Positions 1 to 10,312 of a DNA stretch of 64,000 bases are shown here, piece by piece. Numbering within the stretch: the first letter of the stretch is position 1; every line of letters starts with the position of its first letter. Source of the stretch: Schistosoma mansoni. Its lineage: Eukaryota; Platyhelminthes; Trematoda; Strigeidida; Schistosomatidae. The stretch lies in NCBI RefSeq assembly GCF_000237925.1, contig NC_031498.1:31934552-31998551 (forward strand), given 5' to 3'. The position numbers and the translations under genes were made by a program. The notes beneath the pieces are model-generated. The model searched no databases. It was given only the letters and a program-made list of their open reading frames with translations, and was not told the origin of the DNA.

Positions 1-376
1 TTTATTAACAGTTGTCTATGCAAGATACTTCTGACCCGATGGCCAGACACTATCGACAACAAGTTACTGTGGGAGACAACAAACCAGATTCCGTCCAGTA
101 GAGGAAGAAATCAGGAAGAAGCGTTGGAAGTGGATTGAGCATACTTTGAGGAAATCACCCAATTGTGTCGCAAGACAAGCCCTCACATGGAATCCTGAAG
201 GTCAAAGAAGAAGAGGAAGACCAAAGAACACATTATGCCGAGAAATGGAGAGATAAATGAGAAGAATGAACAAAAAATGGATAGAACTAGAAAAGAAGGC
301 TCAGGACAGAGTGGATTGGAGACTGCTGGTCGGCGGCCTATGCTCCATTGGGAGTAACAGGCGTAAGTAAGTAAGT
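1..376 (+). mobile_element. RTE-1 non-LTR retrotransposon, 3' end
   Basis: This is the 3' end of a reverse-transcriptase ORF plus its tail, cut by the window edge. Reading the plus strand with frame breaks gives the family's C-terminal signature: a stretch like INSCL.KILL, then [32 protein letters not shown] and a last block ending in [10 protein letters not shown]. The element stops in a GTAA microsatellite (gtaagtaagtaag), the usual form of an RTE-clade 3' end. The same segment recurs about 20 times in the window, on both strands and with varying 5' truncation. Stops and frameshifts make it non-coding. Clade assignment (RTE, SR2-like) is from recall of schistosome elements and is less certain than the retrotransposon call. 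Confidence 0.85.
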
Positions 377-519
377 ATTTTGTAGGTAATGTAAGTAATC
401 TTATCTGATCTGAGCTACTAACAACGAGAATCTAGGGTCTATGAGATAATTCATGAAGTTGATTACACATTAATTCGACTAAATATCTAATTGCTGCTTA
501 TTTCAAAGGTTAGTGAAGT

Positions 520-1428
520 CAGTCAGTCAGTCAGCTACAACGTAGGACCAGGCACATATATGCATCGGTCCAAGTTGCCATACCTCGTTAGCACAACAAG
601 ATCAACACCGGATTAATAGTAGTTAATTTAGTGTTGGTAGTAGTATATAAATTATAGGTTGTATATAAGGATATAGTATAGGAAGGAAGAGAGATATGAA
701 GCAATTTTAGTCTCAAGGTTTAAGGGAAGATAAAGAGTGTATACACCTACGCCATTGTGGTCGATTCTGAGCCATGTCACACAGAGTCTCCAACCATTGG
801 TTACGATAGTCACGCGGACCCCAACCAGGTAGTCTGCATCTGCCAACATGGCTCAGACTAGAAGTTAGTGACTTCAAGCACTGATGCCATGTTTTGGTTT
901 GGCCGCCCCTAACTCTCTTCCAACCGTCCCCAATACTAGTCATCATAGCGCGTCGCGGTAATCGGTGTTCAGGCATACGTAACACATGGCCCAACCATCT
1001 CAGTCGATGAAGATTCATCACCTCATCAACTGATTTACCATCGTTCCCTAATACCCTGCGTCTAACCTCACTATTACTTACCCGGTTATCCCAGCAGATG
1101 CGAGCAATATTTCTAAGGCATCTGTGGTCAAATACTAGTAACCTACGAGTATCTTCTACTCTTAATGGCCATGTTTCACAGCCGTAAAGTAGAACAGAAC
1201 GAACTGATGCGCAGTATACTCGTCCCTTAATTGATAGACGGATATCTCGTCTACGCCATAGGTGACGTAAGTTGGCAAAAGCCAAACGAGCTTTTTGAAT
1301 CCGTGCTGAGATTTCGTCAGACACCAACCCATTAAGGCTGATCAGACTTCCAAGATAAGTGAAGTTGTCGACGCGTTCGACTACTTCACTCCCTATCCTT
1401 AGTTCGGGTGTTGACGCAGGCCAGTCCT
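520..1428 (-). mobile_element. RTE-2 non-LTR retrotransposon, 5'-truncated, with TSD
   Basis: The minus strand has an open frame from about 1426 to 713 that encodes the C-terminal part of a non-LTR reverse transcriptase: VDNFTYLGSLISLNG, then VSDEISARIQKARLAF, SVLLYGCETWPLRVED, VFDHRCLRNIARI and RLRWLGHVLRMP. This is downstream of the catalytic YADD box. About 190 bp of 3' UTR follows, ending in a TGAC repeat at the left edge. A 12-bp target-site duplication GGTTAGTGAAGT flanks it at 508-519 and 1429-1440, so both ends are exact and the copy was 5'-truncated on insertion. The open frame suggests fairly recent arrival. RTE-2 differs from RTE-1 in protein sequence and tail. Confidence 0.9.
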
Positions 1429-1440
1429 GGTTAGTGAAGT

Positions 1441-1857
1441 AACTGATGATTGATCATATTATCATATTCAAGTGTATAAGTTTTTTAGGCATGAACTAAT
1501 TACAATGCTCATGTTGAAACTGTCATCAACATTGATTGTACATCATGTGTCTGTTCATTCATTGAACACTTGAATACATTTTCTGTATCTACTATACGTA
1601 CGACATACAAATTTGTAAAGTAGATTGTAAATCATTTTACTTCTAGTTGTAGATAATTATAAGTACTCTGTAAGTGAAATGAAATTGACCTTTGCTACTC
1701 AATTCATCCGTAAGCATGACACTATAGTCTTTCTAGTAAGAAAATATTTGTTCCAACTTTGACGTCTCATACAATATCGATAATTCGAAAAAGCTTATTT
1801 CTTCCTAGATGTATCACTCCCTTCTGTGATGAGTAAAAACGAAAGCGTTCGGCACAA
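1441..1857. other. Unassigned AT-rich stretch
   Basis: No coding region, RNA or repeat shared with the rest of the window was recognised here. Confidence 0.5.
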
Positions 1858-1983
1858 AAATTACAGACTATCTCACTAAAATCTGACAACCAGATCGTAA
1901 AAAGGTAATTTACAATCTAAAAAACAATTGTCTCAATCTTCACTAAATTTTCTGCAAATATCAGTAGGTCATCTCCAGACAAA
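1858..1983 (+). repeat. Family C repeat, partial
   Basis: Matches the middle of family C: a block like cagactatctcactaaaatc, then caattgtctcaatcttcac and aaatatcagt. It lacks the distal part and the terminal palindrome because the 146-bp tandem array begins inside it. Complete C copies lie at 23794-24090 and 30766-31070. Confidence 0.75.
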
Positions 1984-2988
1984 TCGTCATCGTGACCATT
2001 CCTACAATCATCTCCATCATCAAAATCATGATATTCAGCGAGAAATCCGCCCTCTTCGTCAAGGTCATCTTCAAGGTCAGCATCAAGTGAATCACACCAT
2101 CATGCTTTTCGTCGTCTTCTCCACTCACATCGTCATCGTGACCATTCCTACAATCATCTCCATCATCAAAATCATGATATTCAGCGAGAAATCCGCCCTC
2201 TTCGTCAAGGTCATCTTCAAGGTCAGCATCAAGTGAATCACACCATCATGCTTTTCGTCGTCTTCTCCACTCACATCGTCATCGTGACCATTCCTACAAT
2301 CATCTCCATCATCAAAATCATGATATTCAGCGAGAAATCCGCCCTCTTCGTCAAGGTCATCTTCAAGGTCAGCATCAAGTGAATCACACCATCATGCTTT
2401 TCGTCGTCTTCTCCACTCACATCGTCATCGTGACCATTCCTACAATCATCTCCATCATCAAAATCATGATATTCAGCGAGAAATCCGCCCTCTTCGTCAA
2501 GGTCATCTTCAAGGTCAGCATCAAGTGAATCACACCATCATGCTTTTCGTCGTCTTCTCCACTCACATCGTCATCGTGACCATTCCTACAATCATCTCCA
2601 TCATCAAAATCATGATATTCAGCGAGAAATCCGCCCTCTTCGTCAAGGTCATCTTCAAGGTCAGCATCAAGTGAATCACACCATCATGCTTTTCGTCGTC
2701 TTCTCCACTCACATCGTCATCGTGACCATTCCTACAATCATCTCCATCATCAAAATCATGATATTCAGCGAGAAATCCGCCCTCTTCGTCAAGGTCATCT
2801 TCAAGGTCAGCATCAAGTGAATCACACCATCATGCTTTTCGTCGTCTTCTCCACTCACATCGTCATCGTGACCATTCCTACAATCATCTCCATCATCAAA
2901 ATCATGATATTCAGCGAGAAATCCGCCCTCTTCGTCAAGGTCATCTTCAAGGTCAGCATCAAGTGAATCACACCATCATGCTTTTCGT
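1984..2988. repeat. 146-bp tandem repeat array, left block
   Basis: Near-perfect head-to-tail copies of a 146-bp unit. The landmark catgcttttcgtc starts at 2101, 2247, 2393, 2539, 2685, 2831 and 2977, always 146 apart. The unit is rich in CATC/GATG triplets. On the minus strand one frame gives an acidic peptide (DADLEDDLDEEGG, then DFDDGDDCRNGHDDD), but 146 is not a multiple of 3, so the frame shifts at every copy and the array cannot be one ORF. Copies look almost identical, implying recent expansion or homogenisation. The last copy is cut after cttttcgtc by an RTE fragment. Confidence 0.95.
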
Positions 2989-3438
2989 CTATAGGGAGCA
3001 ACTGGAAAGAGATAAAAGAGGCAATCACTTCAACATGCCAGGAGGTTCTGGACCACAAGAAGCACCAGCACAAGTGATGGATCACTGCTGGTACACTGGA
3101 TAAGGTTGAAGAAAGGAGGAACTAGAAGGCAGCAATCAATACTAGCGGAACTGGAGCAGAAAAACTCAAAGCGTCACTCGCGAACCTCCCAATAGATGTT
3201 GGCCAACCAGCAATTGAAAAGATCAGCATGGCCATCAGACAAATGAAGAGAGACAAAGCAACAGGACCAGACAACATTTTAGCAGAGGCACTGAAAGCAG
3301 ATGTAGCAGCAACTGGAAAGATACTCCACATTCTCCTCAGTAAGATTTGGGATAAATAACAAGTACCAACAGGCTGAATAGAAGGCTTTCTGATCAAAAT
3401 ATCAAAGAAAGGCGATGTCAGCAAATGTGATAACTACA
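2989..3438 (+). mobile_element. RTE-like reverse transcriptase fragment inside the array
   Basis: Plus-strand translation, with several stops, gives the linker between endonuclease and reverse transcriptase (EIKEAITSTCQEVL, then TLDKVEERRN) followed by the start of the RT domain: MAIRQMKRDKATGPDN, the conserved AI-x-K-x-GPD block, then LSKIWDK and KKGDVSKCDNY. It represents an internal part of an RTE-clade element, upstream of the 3' ends seen elsewhere. It interrupts the 146-bp array and runs into the gap, so its right end is unknown. Confidence 0.85.
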
Positions 3439-3638
3439 NNNNNNNNNNNNNNNNNNNNNNNNNNNNNNNNNNNNNNNNNNNNNNNNNNNNNNNNNNNNNN
3501 NNNNNNNNNNNNNNNNNNNNNNNNNNNNNNNNNNNNNNNNNNNNNNNNNNNNNNNNNNNNNNNNNNNNNNNNNNNNNNNNNNNNNNNNNNNNNNNNNNNN
3601 NNNNNNNNNNNNNNNNNNNNNNNNNNNNNNNNNNNNNN
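3439..3638. other. Assembly gap (200 N)
   Basis: Exactly 200 unknown bases. The other gap in the window is also exactly 200, so this is probably a placeholder and not a measured length. It lies between an RTE fragment and the resumed tandem array, so array copy number is not known. Confidence 1.
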
Positions 3639-4503
3639 TCATGCTTTTCGTCGTCTTCTCACTCACATCGTCATCGTGACCATTCCTACAATCATCTCCA
3701 TCATCAAAATCATGATATTCAGCGAGAAATCCGCCCTCTTCGTCAAGGTCATCTTCAAGGTCAGCATCAAGTGAATCACACCATCATGCTTTTCGTCGTC
3801 TTCTCCACTCACATCGTCATCGTGACCATTCCTACAATCATCTCCATCATCAAAATCATGATATTCAGCGAGAAATCCGCCCTCTTCGTCAAGGTCATCT
3901 TCAAGGTCAGCATCAAGTGAATCACACCATCATGCTTTTCGTCGTCTTCTCCACTCACATCGTCATCGTGACCATTCCTACAATCATCTCCATCATCAAA
4001 ATCATGATATTCAGCGAGAAATCCGCCCTCTTCGTCAAGGTCATCTTCAAGGTCAGCATCAAGGGAATCACACCATCATGCTTTTCGTCGTCTTCTCCAC
4101 TCACATCGTCATCGTGACCATTCCTACAATCATCTCCATCATCAAAATCATGATATTCAGCGAGAAATCCGCCCTCTTCGTCAAGGTCATCTTCAAGGTC
4201 AGCATCAAGTGAATCACACCATCATGCTTTTCGTCGTCTTCTCCACTCACATCGTCATCGTGACCATTCCTACAATCATCTCCATCATCAAAATCATGAT
4301 ATTCAGCGAGAAATCCGCCCTCTTCGTCAAGGTCATCTTCAAGGTCAGCATCAAGTGAATCACACCATCATGCTTTTCGTCGTCTTCTCCACTCACATCG
4401 TCATCGTGACCATTCCTACAATCATCTCCATCATCAAAATCATGATATTCAGCGAGAAATCCGCCCTCTTCGTCAAGGTCATCTTCAAGGTCAGCATCAG
4501 GTG
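3639..4503. repeat. 146-bp tandem repeat array, right block
   Basis: Continues the same unit and orientation as 1984-2988. Landmarks lie at 3640, 3785, 3931, 4077, 4223 and 4369. One interval is 145 bp because a C is missing near 3660. Small variants include aaggga for aagtga near 4062 and caggtg at the final boundary. About 13 copies are visible across both blocks. Confidence 0.95.
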
Positions 4504-4899
4504 AATCTTGTATCTTCTGGATATAGTGTACTACTGAAGACGTTTAGCTCTATTTCAACTGTACTGATAGAACGTCTAGTTAATAGCATATCTTCTTTTT
4601 CGATTGCTAATAATAACTATATACTATTTATTCTGACAATTATTGTAAATGAATACCGGCTTATAGGCATTGTTAGGTTAATAGAAACAGGAATTCGTAA
4701 TCAAAAGTGCGCAGTATTTGAAAAGTAATGATTCCTAATTCACTTTGATTGAACAATTGTCATAAGGATTTAAACAATGGCAAAATGTTAGCAAAATGTA
4801 TAGTCATAGGTAATAGCATTTTGGAGTACAGTATTGTTATCAAAGCTTAGTAAACATAGAGTGTCTTTTAGTTAACAGTATATGAAGAACATAAGTAGA
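4504..4899. other. Unassigned AT-rich stretch
   Basis: Unique-looking sequence right of the array. Short open frames here have no recognisable domain. Confidence 0.5.
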
Positions 4900-4975
4900 C
4901 TAAGTCTGGTGTGGATTACTTATATCCACATAAGTAGTATGTTACGATGGTAAGGCATAGTTGATTTATCATGTT
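4900..4975 (-). repeat. Family C terminal palindrome fragment
   Basis: Contains the family C end with ttacttatatccacataagtag followed by a block like tatgttacgatggtaag. It is in reverse orientation relative to 1858-1983, so the 146-bp array lies between two oppositely oriented C pieces. Confidence 0.6.
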
Positions 4976-5199
4976 TCTCTCATTATGTATACTATGGATA
5001 TGTAGATCTCGAACTAAAAAAAATCATGGATGAGAGAGAAACATCTGCATAAAGCAAAGAAGGATAGTGGATAGCAGTGGAATCCAATTAGAAACTGACC
5101 AGTTGCAGTTCTAAACATCAATAGGAAGATTCAAACAAACAATACCAAAAGAATTTAAACTTCATCCCATCGCACAAGCAAATGGCTATCAGGACTCAG

Positions 5200-5253
5200 T
5201 AACTGAGTGGATAACGCAATGGCGTTTGAAGCGAGGGTACTGAGTTCGAGTCC
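5200..5253 (+). promoter_or_regulatory. tRNA-like Pol III A and B boxes of family A
   Basis: taactgagtgg (5200-5210) resembles an A box and agttcgagtcc (5243-5253) a B box (consensus GGTTCGANTCC). Spacing and order are as in tRNA-derived promoters, and the ribozyme lies about 30 bp downstream. Function is inferred from motif match only. Confidence 0.65.
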
Positions 5254-5280
5254 CATAGTGAACATCAACTCTGAGACGCA

Positions 5281-5333
5281 GGCACATCCAGCTGACGAGT
5301 CCCTAATAGGACGAAACGCGCGTCCTGGATTCC
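5281..5333 (+). ncRNA. Hammerhead ribozyme (schistosome type), intact core
   Basis: Reads stem I 5' strand catccag, core CTGACGA, stem II gtcc-loop-ggac, core GAAA, a very short stem III from cgcgcg, cleavage triplet GTC (5322-5324), then the stem I 3' strand ctggat. All conserved core positions (CUGANGA, GAAA, NUH) are present and stem I pairs over 6 bp. This closely follows the Sm-alpha ribozyme used in structural work. Predicted self-cleavage is after 5324. Stem III has only 2-3 bp, as in other schistosome hammerheads, which may favour action in multimeric transcripts. Confidence 0.9.
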
Positions 5334-5490
5334 ACTGTTAGCCACTATTCATCTTTGCTTACAATGCTTGTGAAATAAGGCTATATCGAGACAATAAGCA
5401 CAGTATGCACATATGCCGATTAGAGACTGACCAATTGTAGTCCTAACACATCGATGGGAAGATTCAAACATACAATACTAAGTGAATTTA

Positions 5491-5978
5491 ATTTGTATTA
5501 AACACTATTTTCTTTGTTAATTGTCTTTGATACTTATGTCAAACTATATATTGTGTACGAATTGAGAAAAATTTGGAGGAGTAATTTCTTTCAAGGAAAC
5601 AATCTGGGCTATCAAAAGTAATAATTATTTCGGTGGTAAATTTAAATGAATGGAATTTATAACACAGGTGGAAATAATGAGGCATTACTACTGAAAGTTT
5701 TGTTAGTAGTTAAATTATTTAAACAAAAAATTAAAACGATTATTCTGATTCATTTTAACGATGTCTTTTTAAGAGAATGTCGATTGAGCATTATACAAAG
5801 AAATATTTAGAAATACTGTTAGAAGTCGTATTTTTTTTAAATTTTATCAAATGAAGGAACCATGTTTTACTAAGGGTAACAGAGATTCTTCATTCTTTCA
5901 ACCCGTTTATTTTTAGTTTCGCACTGAAAGGATGTTTTTTTCATAGAGATGTAATTCTCAGTGAACATATCAAAAGCG
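5491..5978. other. Unassigned AT-rich stretch
   Basis: No gene or repeat recognised between the family A unit and the gypsy 5' LTR. Confidence 0.5.
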
Positions 5979-6429
5979 TGTTATGATAGATGCTTAAGAT
6001 GTATCATAACTATTGAGTAATTAGATTGTGTATATCTATATTCATCTTATTATAAGCTTCATTTTGACCTATGGATTATTATTATACGATTTAATGTCCC
6101 AAAATTATATTCAGTTTATTGACCATTGTATCGCACGTTCACAGCCACATTCGGCTTGATCTTGTACAAATATTATTTTCTATTTTATGGTGTGATGCGG
6201 TCTATCTGTCTGGTATATAAAGGGAGCGTGCTTGAAATAAACGATTCACATAGCAGAAGCTGTAAATGGTGTTCTGGACTCAACTGGACGGGCTAGACGG
6301 ACAATGGACCAATAAGGACGCTAGACTGCTCATACCAGTTGAATGTCGTTGATTTGGCACAGTGTTAAGATTGAAAAACGTGTATTTCGACTGGTTGATA
6401 ATTCACGTGATAAAAAGCCTGACATAACA
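5979..6429 (+). repeat. 5' LTR of gypsy element
   Basis: Matches the 3' LTR at 12313 from the block attgagtaattagattgtgt through ggcacagtgttaagattg, with a ~60-bp deletion near its start. Begins TGTTAT and probably ends GACATAACA, the same terminal pattern as the related solo LTR at 62491-63011. Carries a TATA box (tatataaa, 6214-6221) and AATAAA at 6236-6241. Divergence from the 3' LTR and the deletion point to an old insertion. Confidence 0.8.
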
Positions 6430-6521
6430 TCATAACGAATTGGCTTACGGCCTATTTATGATCCCATATGTGAGACTCAAACCGAAAACCTTTGGTTTCG
6501 CATGTGAACTCTTAAACTCTA

Positions 6522-6760
6522 GATCACTGAGTCGGCATCAAACGGTGTTACTGTCTAACTTCAACCAATCCACGGGACCGATAGGTTCTGGTTTCGAATC
6601 CCATGAGCGGGTTCGTGGATATGCACTGTTAAGGAGTCCCATACTAGGACGAAGTGGCCATCCAATGCTTCCACGTTTTCCTTGGTGGTCTAGCTCTAAT
6701 TGGCTGCTGAATTCAACTGTTAAATTACTAAAATATCCATGAAATCCCTTTCTGATAATT
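6522..6760. repeat. Family B composite, degenerate
   Basis: Starts as minus-strand B sequence (gagtcggcatc, then gtctaacttcaaccaatcc) and switches near 6573 to plus-strand B (ataggttctggtttcgaatc to tggtggtctagc). The hammerhead core in the plus part reads ttaaggag instead of ctgaggag, so it is inactive. The element lies inside the gypsy internal region. Confidence 0.75.
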
Positions 6761-6842
6761 TCGATTAACTGTATTTATGATAATCAAATGTGTTAGTTCA
6801 TATACATTCAGTAAAAAAAAAGAAAGTTTTATAACGTTTAGT

Positions 6843-7545
6843 CGAAATCATGAGTCAATTGAAGCTAGGCCACCATGGAAATCGTGGAAGCATTAGACGG
6901 CCATTTTGTTCTATTGTGGGACTCCTCAGTGGCAGTGCGCATCCACGATCCCACCTCGCCAGATTCAAACCCAGGATCTATCAGTCTCGAGCGCTGCTGA
7001 GGAGTCTCAGAATGGGATGAAGCGCCCGTCCAGTGCTTCCAGGTTTTCCATAGTGGTCTAGCTTCAATTGACTCGTGATTTCAACTACTACTTACTTACG
7101 CCTTTTACTCCCAATGGAGCATAAGCTACCGATCAGCATTCTCAAACACACTCTGTCCTCGGCCTTCCTTTCTAGTTCTACCCAGCTTTTCTTCATTCTT
7201 CTCATATCTGTTTCCATTTCTCAGCGTAATGTGTTCTTTGGTCTTCCTATTCTCTTTAGACCTTCAGGGTTCCATGTGAGGGCTTGCCTTGTGACGTAGT
7301 TGGGTACTTTTCTCATTGTGTTTCCTAACCACTTCCAGCTCTTCGTCTGATTTCTTCCTTTACTGTAATCTGGTTTGTTCTCTCCCACAGAAGAATGTTG
7401 TTGATAGTGTCTGGCTAACGGATCCGAAGTATTATGCGTAGACAACTCTTAACAAACACCTATAACTTCTGGATGATAGCTTCCGTAATTCTCCAGGTTT
7501 CCGTCCCAGATTTCAACTTTAAAATTACTAAAATCTCTACCAAAA
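6843..7545. repeat. Family B fold-back composite, split by an RTE-1 insertion
   Basis: Minus-strand B from 6843 to about 7000 (gaaatcatgagtcaattgaagct first) joins plus-strand B (gctgaggagtctcagaatgg) that runs to gatttcaact at 7077-7086, then resumes after the RTE-1 insert at 7509-7545. Both outer edges are B 3' ends in opposite orientation. Both ribozyme copies have damaged cores. Confidence 0.8.
7087..7508 (-). mobile_element. RTE-1, 5'-truncated, nested in family B
   Basis: Minus-strand RTE-1 3' end, with the tail as ttacttacg at the left. A perfect 10-bp target-site duplication GATTTCAACT lies at 7077-7086 and 7509-7518, inside a B element, so this RTE inserted after B. Frameshifts break the coding region. 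Confidence 0.9.
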
Positions 7546-8097
7546 ACCTCTTTCTAATTATAACCTTTAGCTTTCATTTACCTTTTTTATAGGTTTATTA
7601 AAAAAAGGAAAGAAAGAGAAGCATTTGAAATGATTACATGAACAGACAGAAAAAAACCTAAATTCAGTATAGAAACAAAAGGGTCATTAATGATTAACCT
7701 TAGTCAAATTTGATCATTTGAGGTACCGAGTGAATTCAAATCATTTCGTTTTTAATATTTCCCCTTAACTTGACTTATTGACCTATTTGTTTTATATTCA
7801 TTATAAATTACTTATTATATAATACTATCCATGTTATCCATTATCACTATGTATATTGTATCTGGGTGTATGCTGTATCTGAGTGTACCCGAGTGTAACC
7901 AAGTGTATCCGACTGTATCTGTATAAGTAACCTTATTTCATTACTGATCTGACTACACTATCAAACTGTCAAAATTATAATCACCCTAAATTAGACATTT
8001 AAAAAAAAATTTACCAATCTAGAAGGTATTTTTGGGTAATCAATTCAATGTGAATATCATTTTATATTAGGTAGTTGAGGTTAATTTGTAAGTTCCG
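7546..8097. other. Unassigned, with a short degenerate tandem repeat
   Basis: About 70 bp at 7856-7925 repeats an ~10-11-bp motif resembling gtatctgagt with much variation. The rest is AT-rich with no recognised feature. Confidence 0.5.
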
Positions 8098-8370
8098 AAG
8101 AAGTTTTGTGGAAATTTAGTATTTTCATAGTTGAAATCATGAGTCAATTGAAGCTAGATCAACATAGAAAACCTGGAAGCACTGGATGGCCATCTCGTCC
8201 TATTTTTGGGACTTCTCAGTGGCAGTGCGCATCCACGATCCTGCACTCGCGAGATTCGAACCCAGGACCTACCAGTCTCGCGCCAGAGCACTTAAGCGAC
8301 AGACCACTGAGCCGGTATCCTACGGTGTTAATTTCTAACCTCAACCAATCCACGAAATTGCGCGACCAAC
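8098..8370 (-). repeat. Family B hammerhead SINE, minus copy
   Basis: Runs from the B 3' end (tagttgaaatcatgagtcaa) through the ribozyme region, the tRNA-like B box (reverse complement of ggttcgaatc) and A-box-like segment, to the upstream caaccaatccacgaaattg block. The ribozyme has lost GAAAC (cgaga instead) and carries the 3-nt CCA insertion seen in a subset of B copies. Confidence 0.85.
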
Positions 8371-8734
8371 TTGTCATATCTTATATATGTTAAAACACAA
8401 CACTCATTCAAATGTAGCTGTGTCATTTAGTTTTGTGCTAAGAAAGTTTAGTAATTGGAGACTATTAGGCGAAGATCTTAGTCGTACGCTTTTTTCTAAT
8501 TGTTATCTGTCAATAATTCCTGACTATAATCATATTAAAGCTGCTGCTCCCAATAGGATTCAAACATGAGCTACCTAATATCTCAGTCACAGGGGTCATC
8601 AATAAGCCATTAGCAATACAAACAGTTTCTTATCTGACTGACATATGTTTGTGATAATTGGACAAATTTAATGTATATCTAATCCCAAAACTTCGATCGA
8701 TCAATTGAATAACAAACATAAATCATTAACGTTT
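8371..8734. other. Unassigned stretch
   Basis: A possible decayed tRNA-like segment near 8545-8620 (taggattcaaacatgagc) resembles the reverse complement of a SINE B box. Nothing else was recognised. Confidence 0.4.
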
Positions 8735-8865
8735 ACTTGGTTTTGTTTACTTGTATCTTCCTATTGTTATTTTGGCCTGCGATTGATCAGTCTCTTGTTG
8801 ATATATGTACATCCTGTGCGGACTGCCTCGATATTGCCTGAAGTCACAAGCTTTATAAGCATTCT
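8735..8865 (-). repeat. Family A tail fragment
   Basis: Reverse complement of the A-unit tail: cttgtatcttcctattgtta, gatcagtctcttg, gcctcgatattgcctgaag. No ribozyme remains. It sits directly upstream of the surviving gag sequence. Confidence 0.75.
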
Positions 8866-8870
8866 GTTCA

Positions 8871-9681
8871 TCCTGTTAAGACAGGTCAACGACAAAATAG
8901 TGCCAAAAGTTATAAATATCACACGAAAATTCCTAAACCTTCAACTAAATGTTGGTATTGTGGCGCGCGGCACTTCTCGAGATTTCGCCGGTTTAGAAAT
9001 CATATATTCACTATGTGCAATAAATTTGGTCATAAAGAATCAGTTTGCCGAACTAGAGAAAGTTTGAGATCAAAGCCAACGAAGCGTCCTCACCAGTATC
9101 AAAACAAATATATAAACAGTATATATTCTACACTGGCTCTAAGCATAGCAGATAAAAGATGGTATGTGGAATTATTGGTGAATGGTGTTCATGTCCGATT
9201 ACAATTGGATACAGCATCAGATATCACATTAATCTCTAAACGGACATGGAATTTAATTGGTTGTCCGAAAGTATTACCAACTGAGCACACTGCACGGAAT
9301 GCATCCGGAGATATATTAAAGCTTGTTGGAATCATAAAATGCTCTGTTAAATTCCGAGATAACTACTTTACAGGGAATTGTTATTTAACGAACAGGCATG
9401 ATTTAGACCTTATTGGAATAGATTGGATAGATAAACTAAATCTATGGGATGTACCATTGAGTGAAATATGCACGATGAAGTGCACAAATAGTCCTAGAGA
9501 TCTACCCATAGTTCATTTAACTAAGAAAGCTATAACGATAGAAGACCTCTTGAAGAAACATATGAATTTGTTCCAGAATAAATTGGGATGCTGTACCATT
9601 GGAAAGGCAAAATTATACTTACGACAGGATGTAAAACCTGTTTTTGTCCAAATGCCAAGTCCCGTATGCAGCCACCGATAA
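8871..9681 (+). pseudogene. gypsy gag C-terminus (zinc knuckle) and aspartic protease
   Basis: One open frame gives a CWYCG segment and then a knuckle TMCNKFGHKESVC in which the first Cys of a C-x2-C-x4-H-x4-C motif is Phe. About 50 residues later comes a retropepsin-like active site in the context LQLDTASDITLIS (DTAS, usual DTGS/DTAS), with the flap and DLIGIDWI block following. These correspond to nucleocapsid and protease. The frame ends at 9681 about 20 nt after a 1-nt shift that moves the polymerase into another frame. The 5' part of gag is absent. Confidence 0.85.
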
Positions 9682-10312
9682 AGTTGACAAGGAATTAGAT
9701 CGATTAGAGAAACTGGGTGTTATACAACCGGTTAATTATTCAGCATGGGCAGAACCAATAGTAGTAGTGCAGTTAGCAAACGGAACTATTCGCCTGTGTG
9801 CAGACTTTTCAATAGGATTAAACGATGCTTTACAAAATCACTCATATCCACTTCCTTTGCCAGGAGATTTATTTATTAAACTAAACGGTGGACGTTACTT
9901 TTCCAAACTTAATTTATCTGAAGCTTACTCACAAGCGGAAGTTGATGAAGATTCGAAGAAGTTATTAACCATTAATACCCACAGTGGACTTTATCAGTTT
10001 AGCCGATTACCGTTTGGCGTAAAACCAGCTCCAGCAATTTTCCAACAGATAATGGATACTATGTTGTCTAACCTGGAAGGTGTAGCAGTTTACTTGGATA
10101 AAATTTTATTTGTTGCTTCTTCTGCTCGCGAACTAATGGGTCGGTTAGACGTGGTGCTCAATAAAATATCGCAAGCCGGTTTTCAATTACAAAAAGAAAA
10201 ATGTGAATTTATGCTGGAGTCTGTTAAATACCTTGGATATATATTTGATAAAGATAGCCTCCGACCAGATCCAGATAATATAAATGCCATCAAAAATATG
10301 CCCAAAATATGA
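9644..10312 (+). pseudogene. gypsy reverse transcriptase domain, catalytically dead
   Basis: Encodes the palm and fingers: KELDRLEKLGVIQPV, RLCADF, then KLNLSEAY where the first catalytic Asp of motif A is Asn, LPFGVKPAPAIFQQIMD, and YLDKILF where the usual YxDD box has lost its second Asp. Both changes should abolish polymerase activity. A TGA at 10310-10312 closes the frame before the connection domain, which continues in the same frame. Confidence 0.9.

Larger units (their letters stand above)
5051..5490 (+). repeat. Family A (Sm-alpha-like) hammerhead satellite/SINE unit
   Basis: A plus-strand unit of about 332 bp plus part of a second: the landmark gactgacca recurs about 332 bp apart (near 5094 and 5426), matching the ~335-bp length remembered for schistosome Sm-alpha. 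A 35-bp inverted piece (5053-5087) precedes it. Within the unit are tRNA-like A and B boxes, a hammerhead ribozyme and a tail with cttgtgaaataaggctat and gcacagtatgcacatatgcc. Sm-alpha is described as a Pol III-promoted retroposon whose ribozyme cuts multimeric transcripts. This is the best-preserved A copy here. Confidence 0.9.

Noticed and set aside
2855-3085. Open frames across the 146-bp array
   Set aside because: The period is not a multiple of 3, every frame closes within a unit or two, and the reading depends on repeat copies. No start context or domain.
5200-5253. A true tRNA gene
   Set aside because: Only the A and B boxes match; the acceptor and anticodon arms do not fold. This is a tRNA-like SINE promoter. 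The same holds for B heads.
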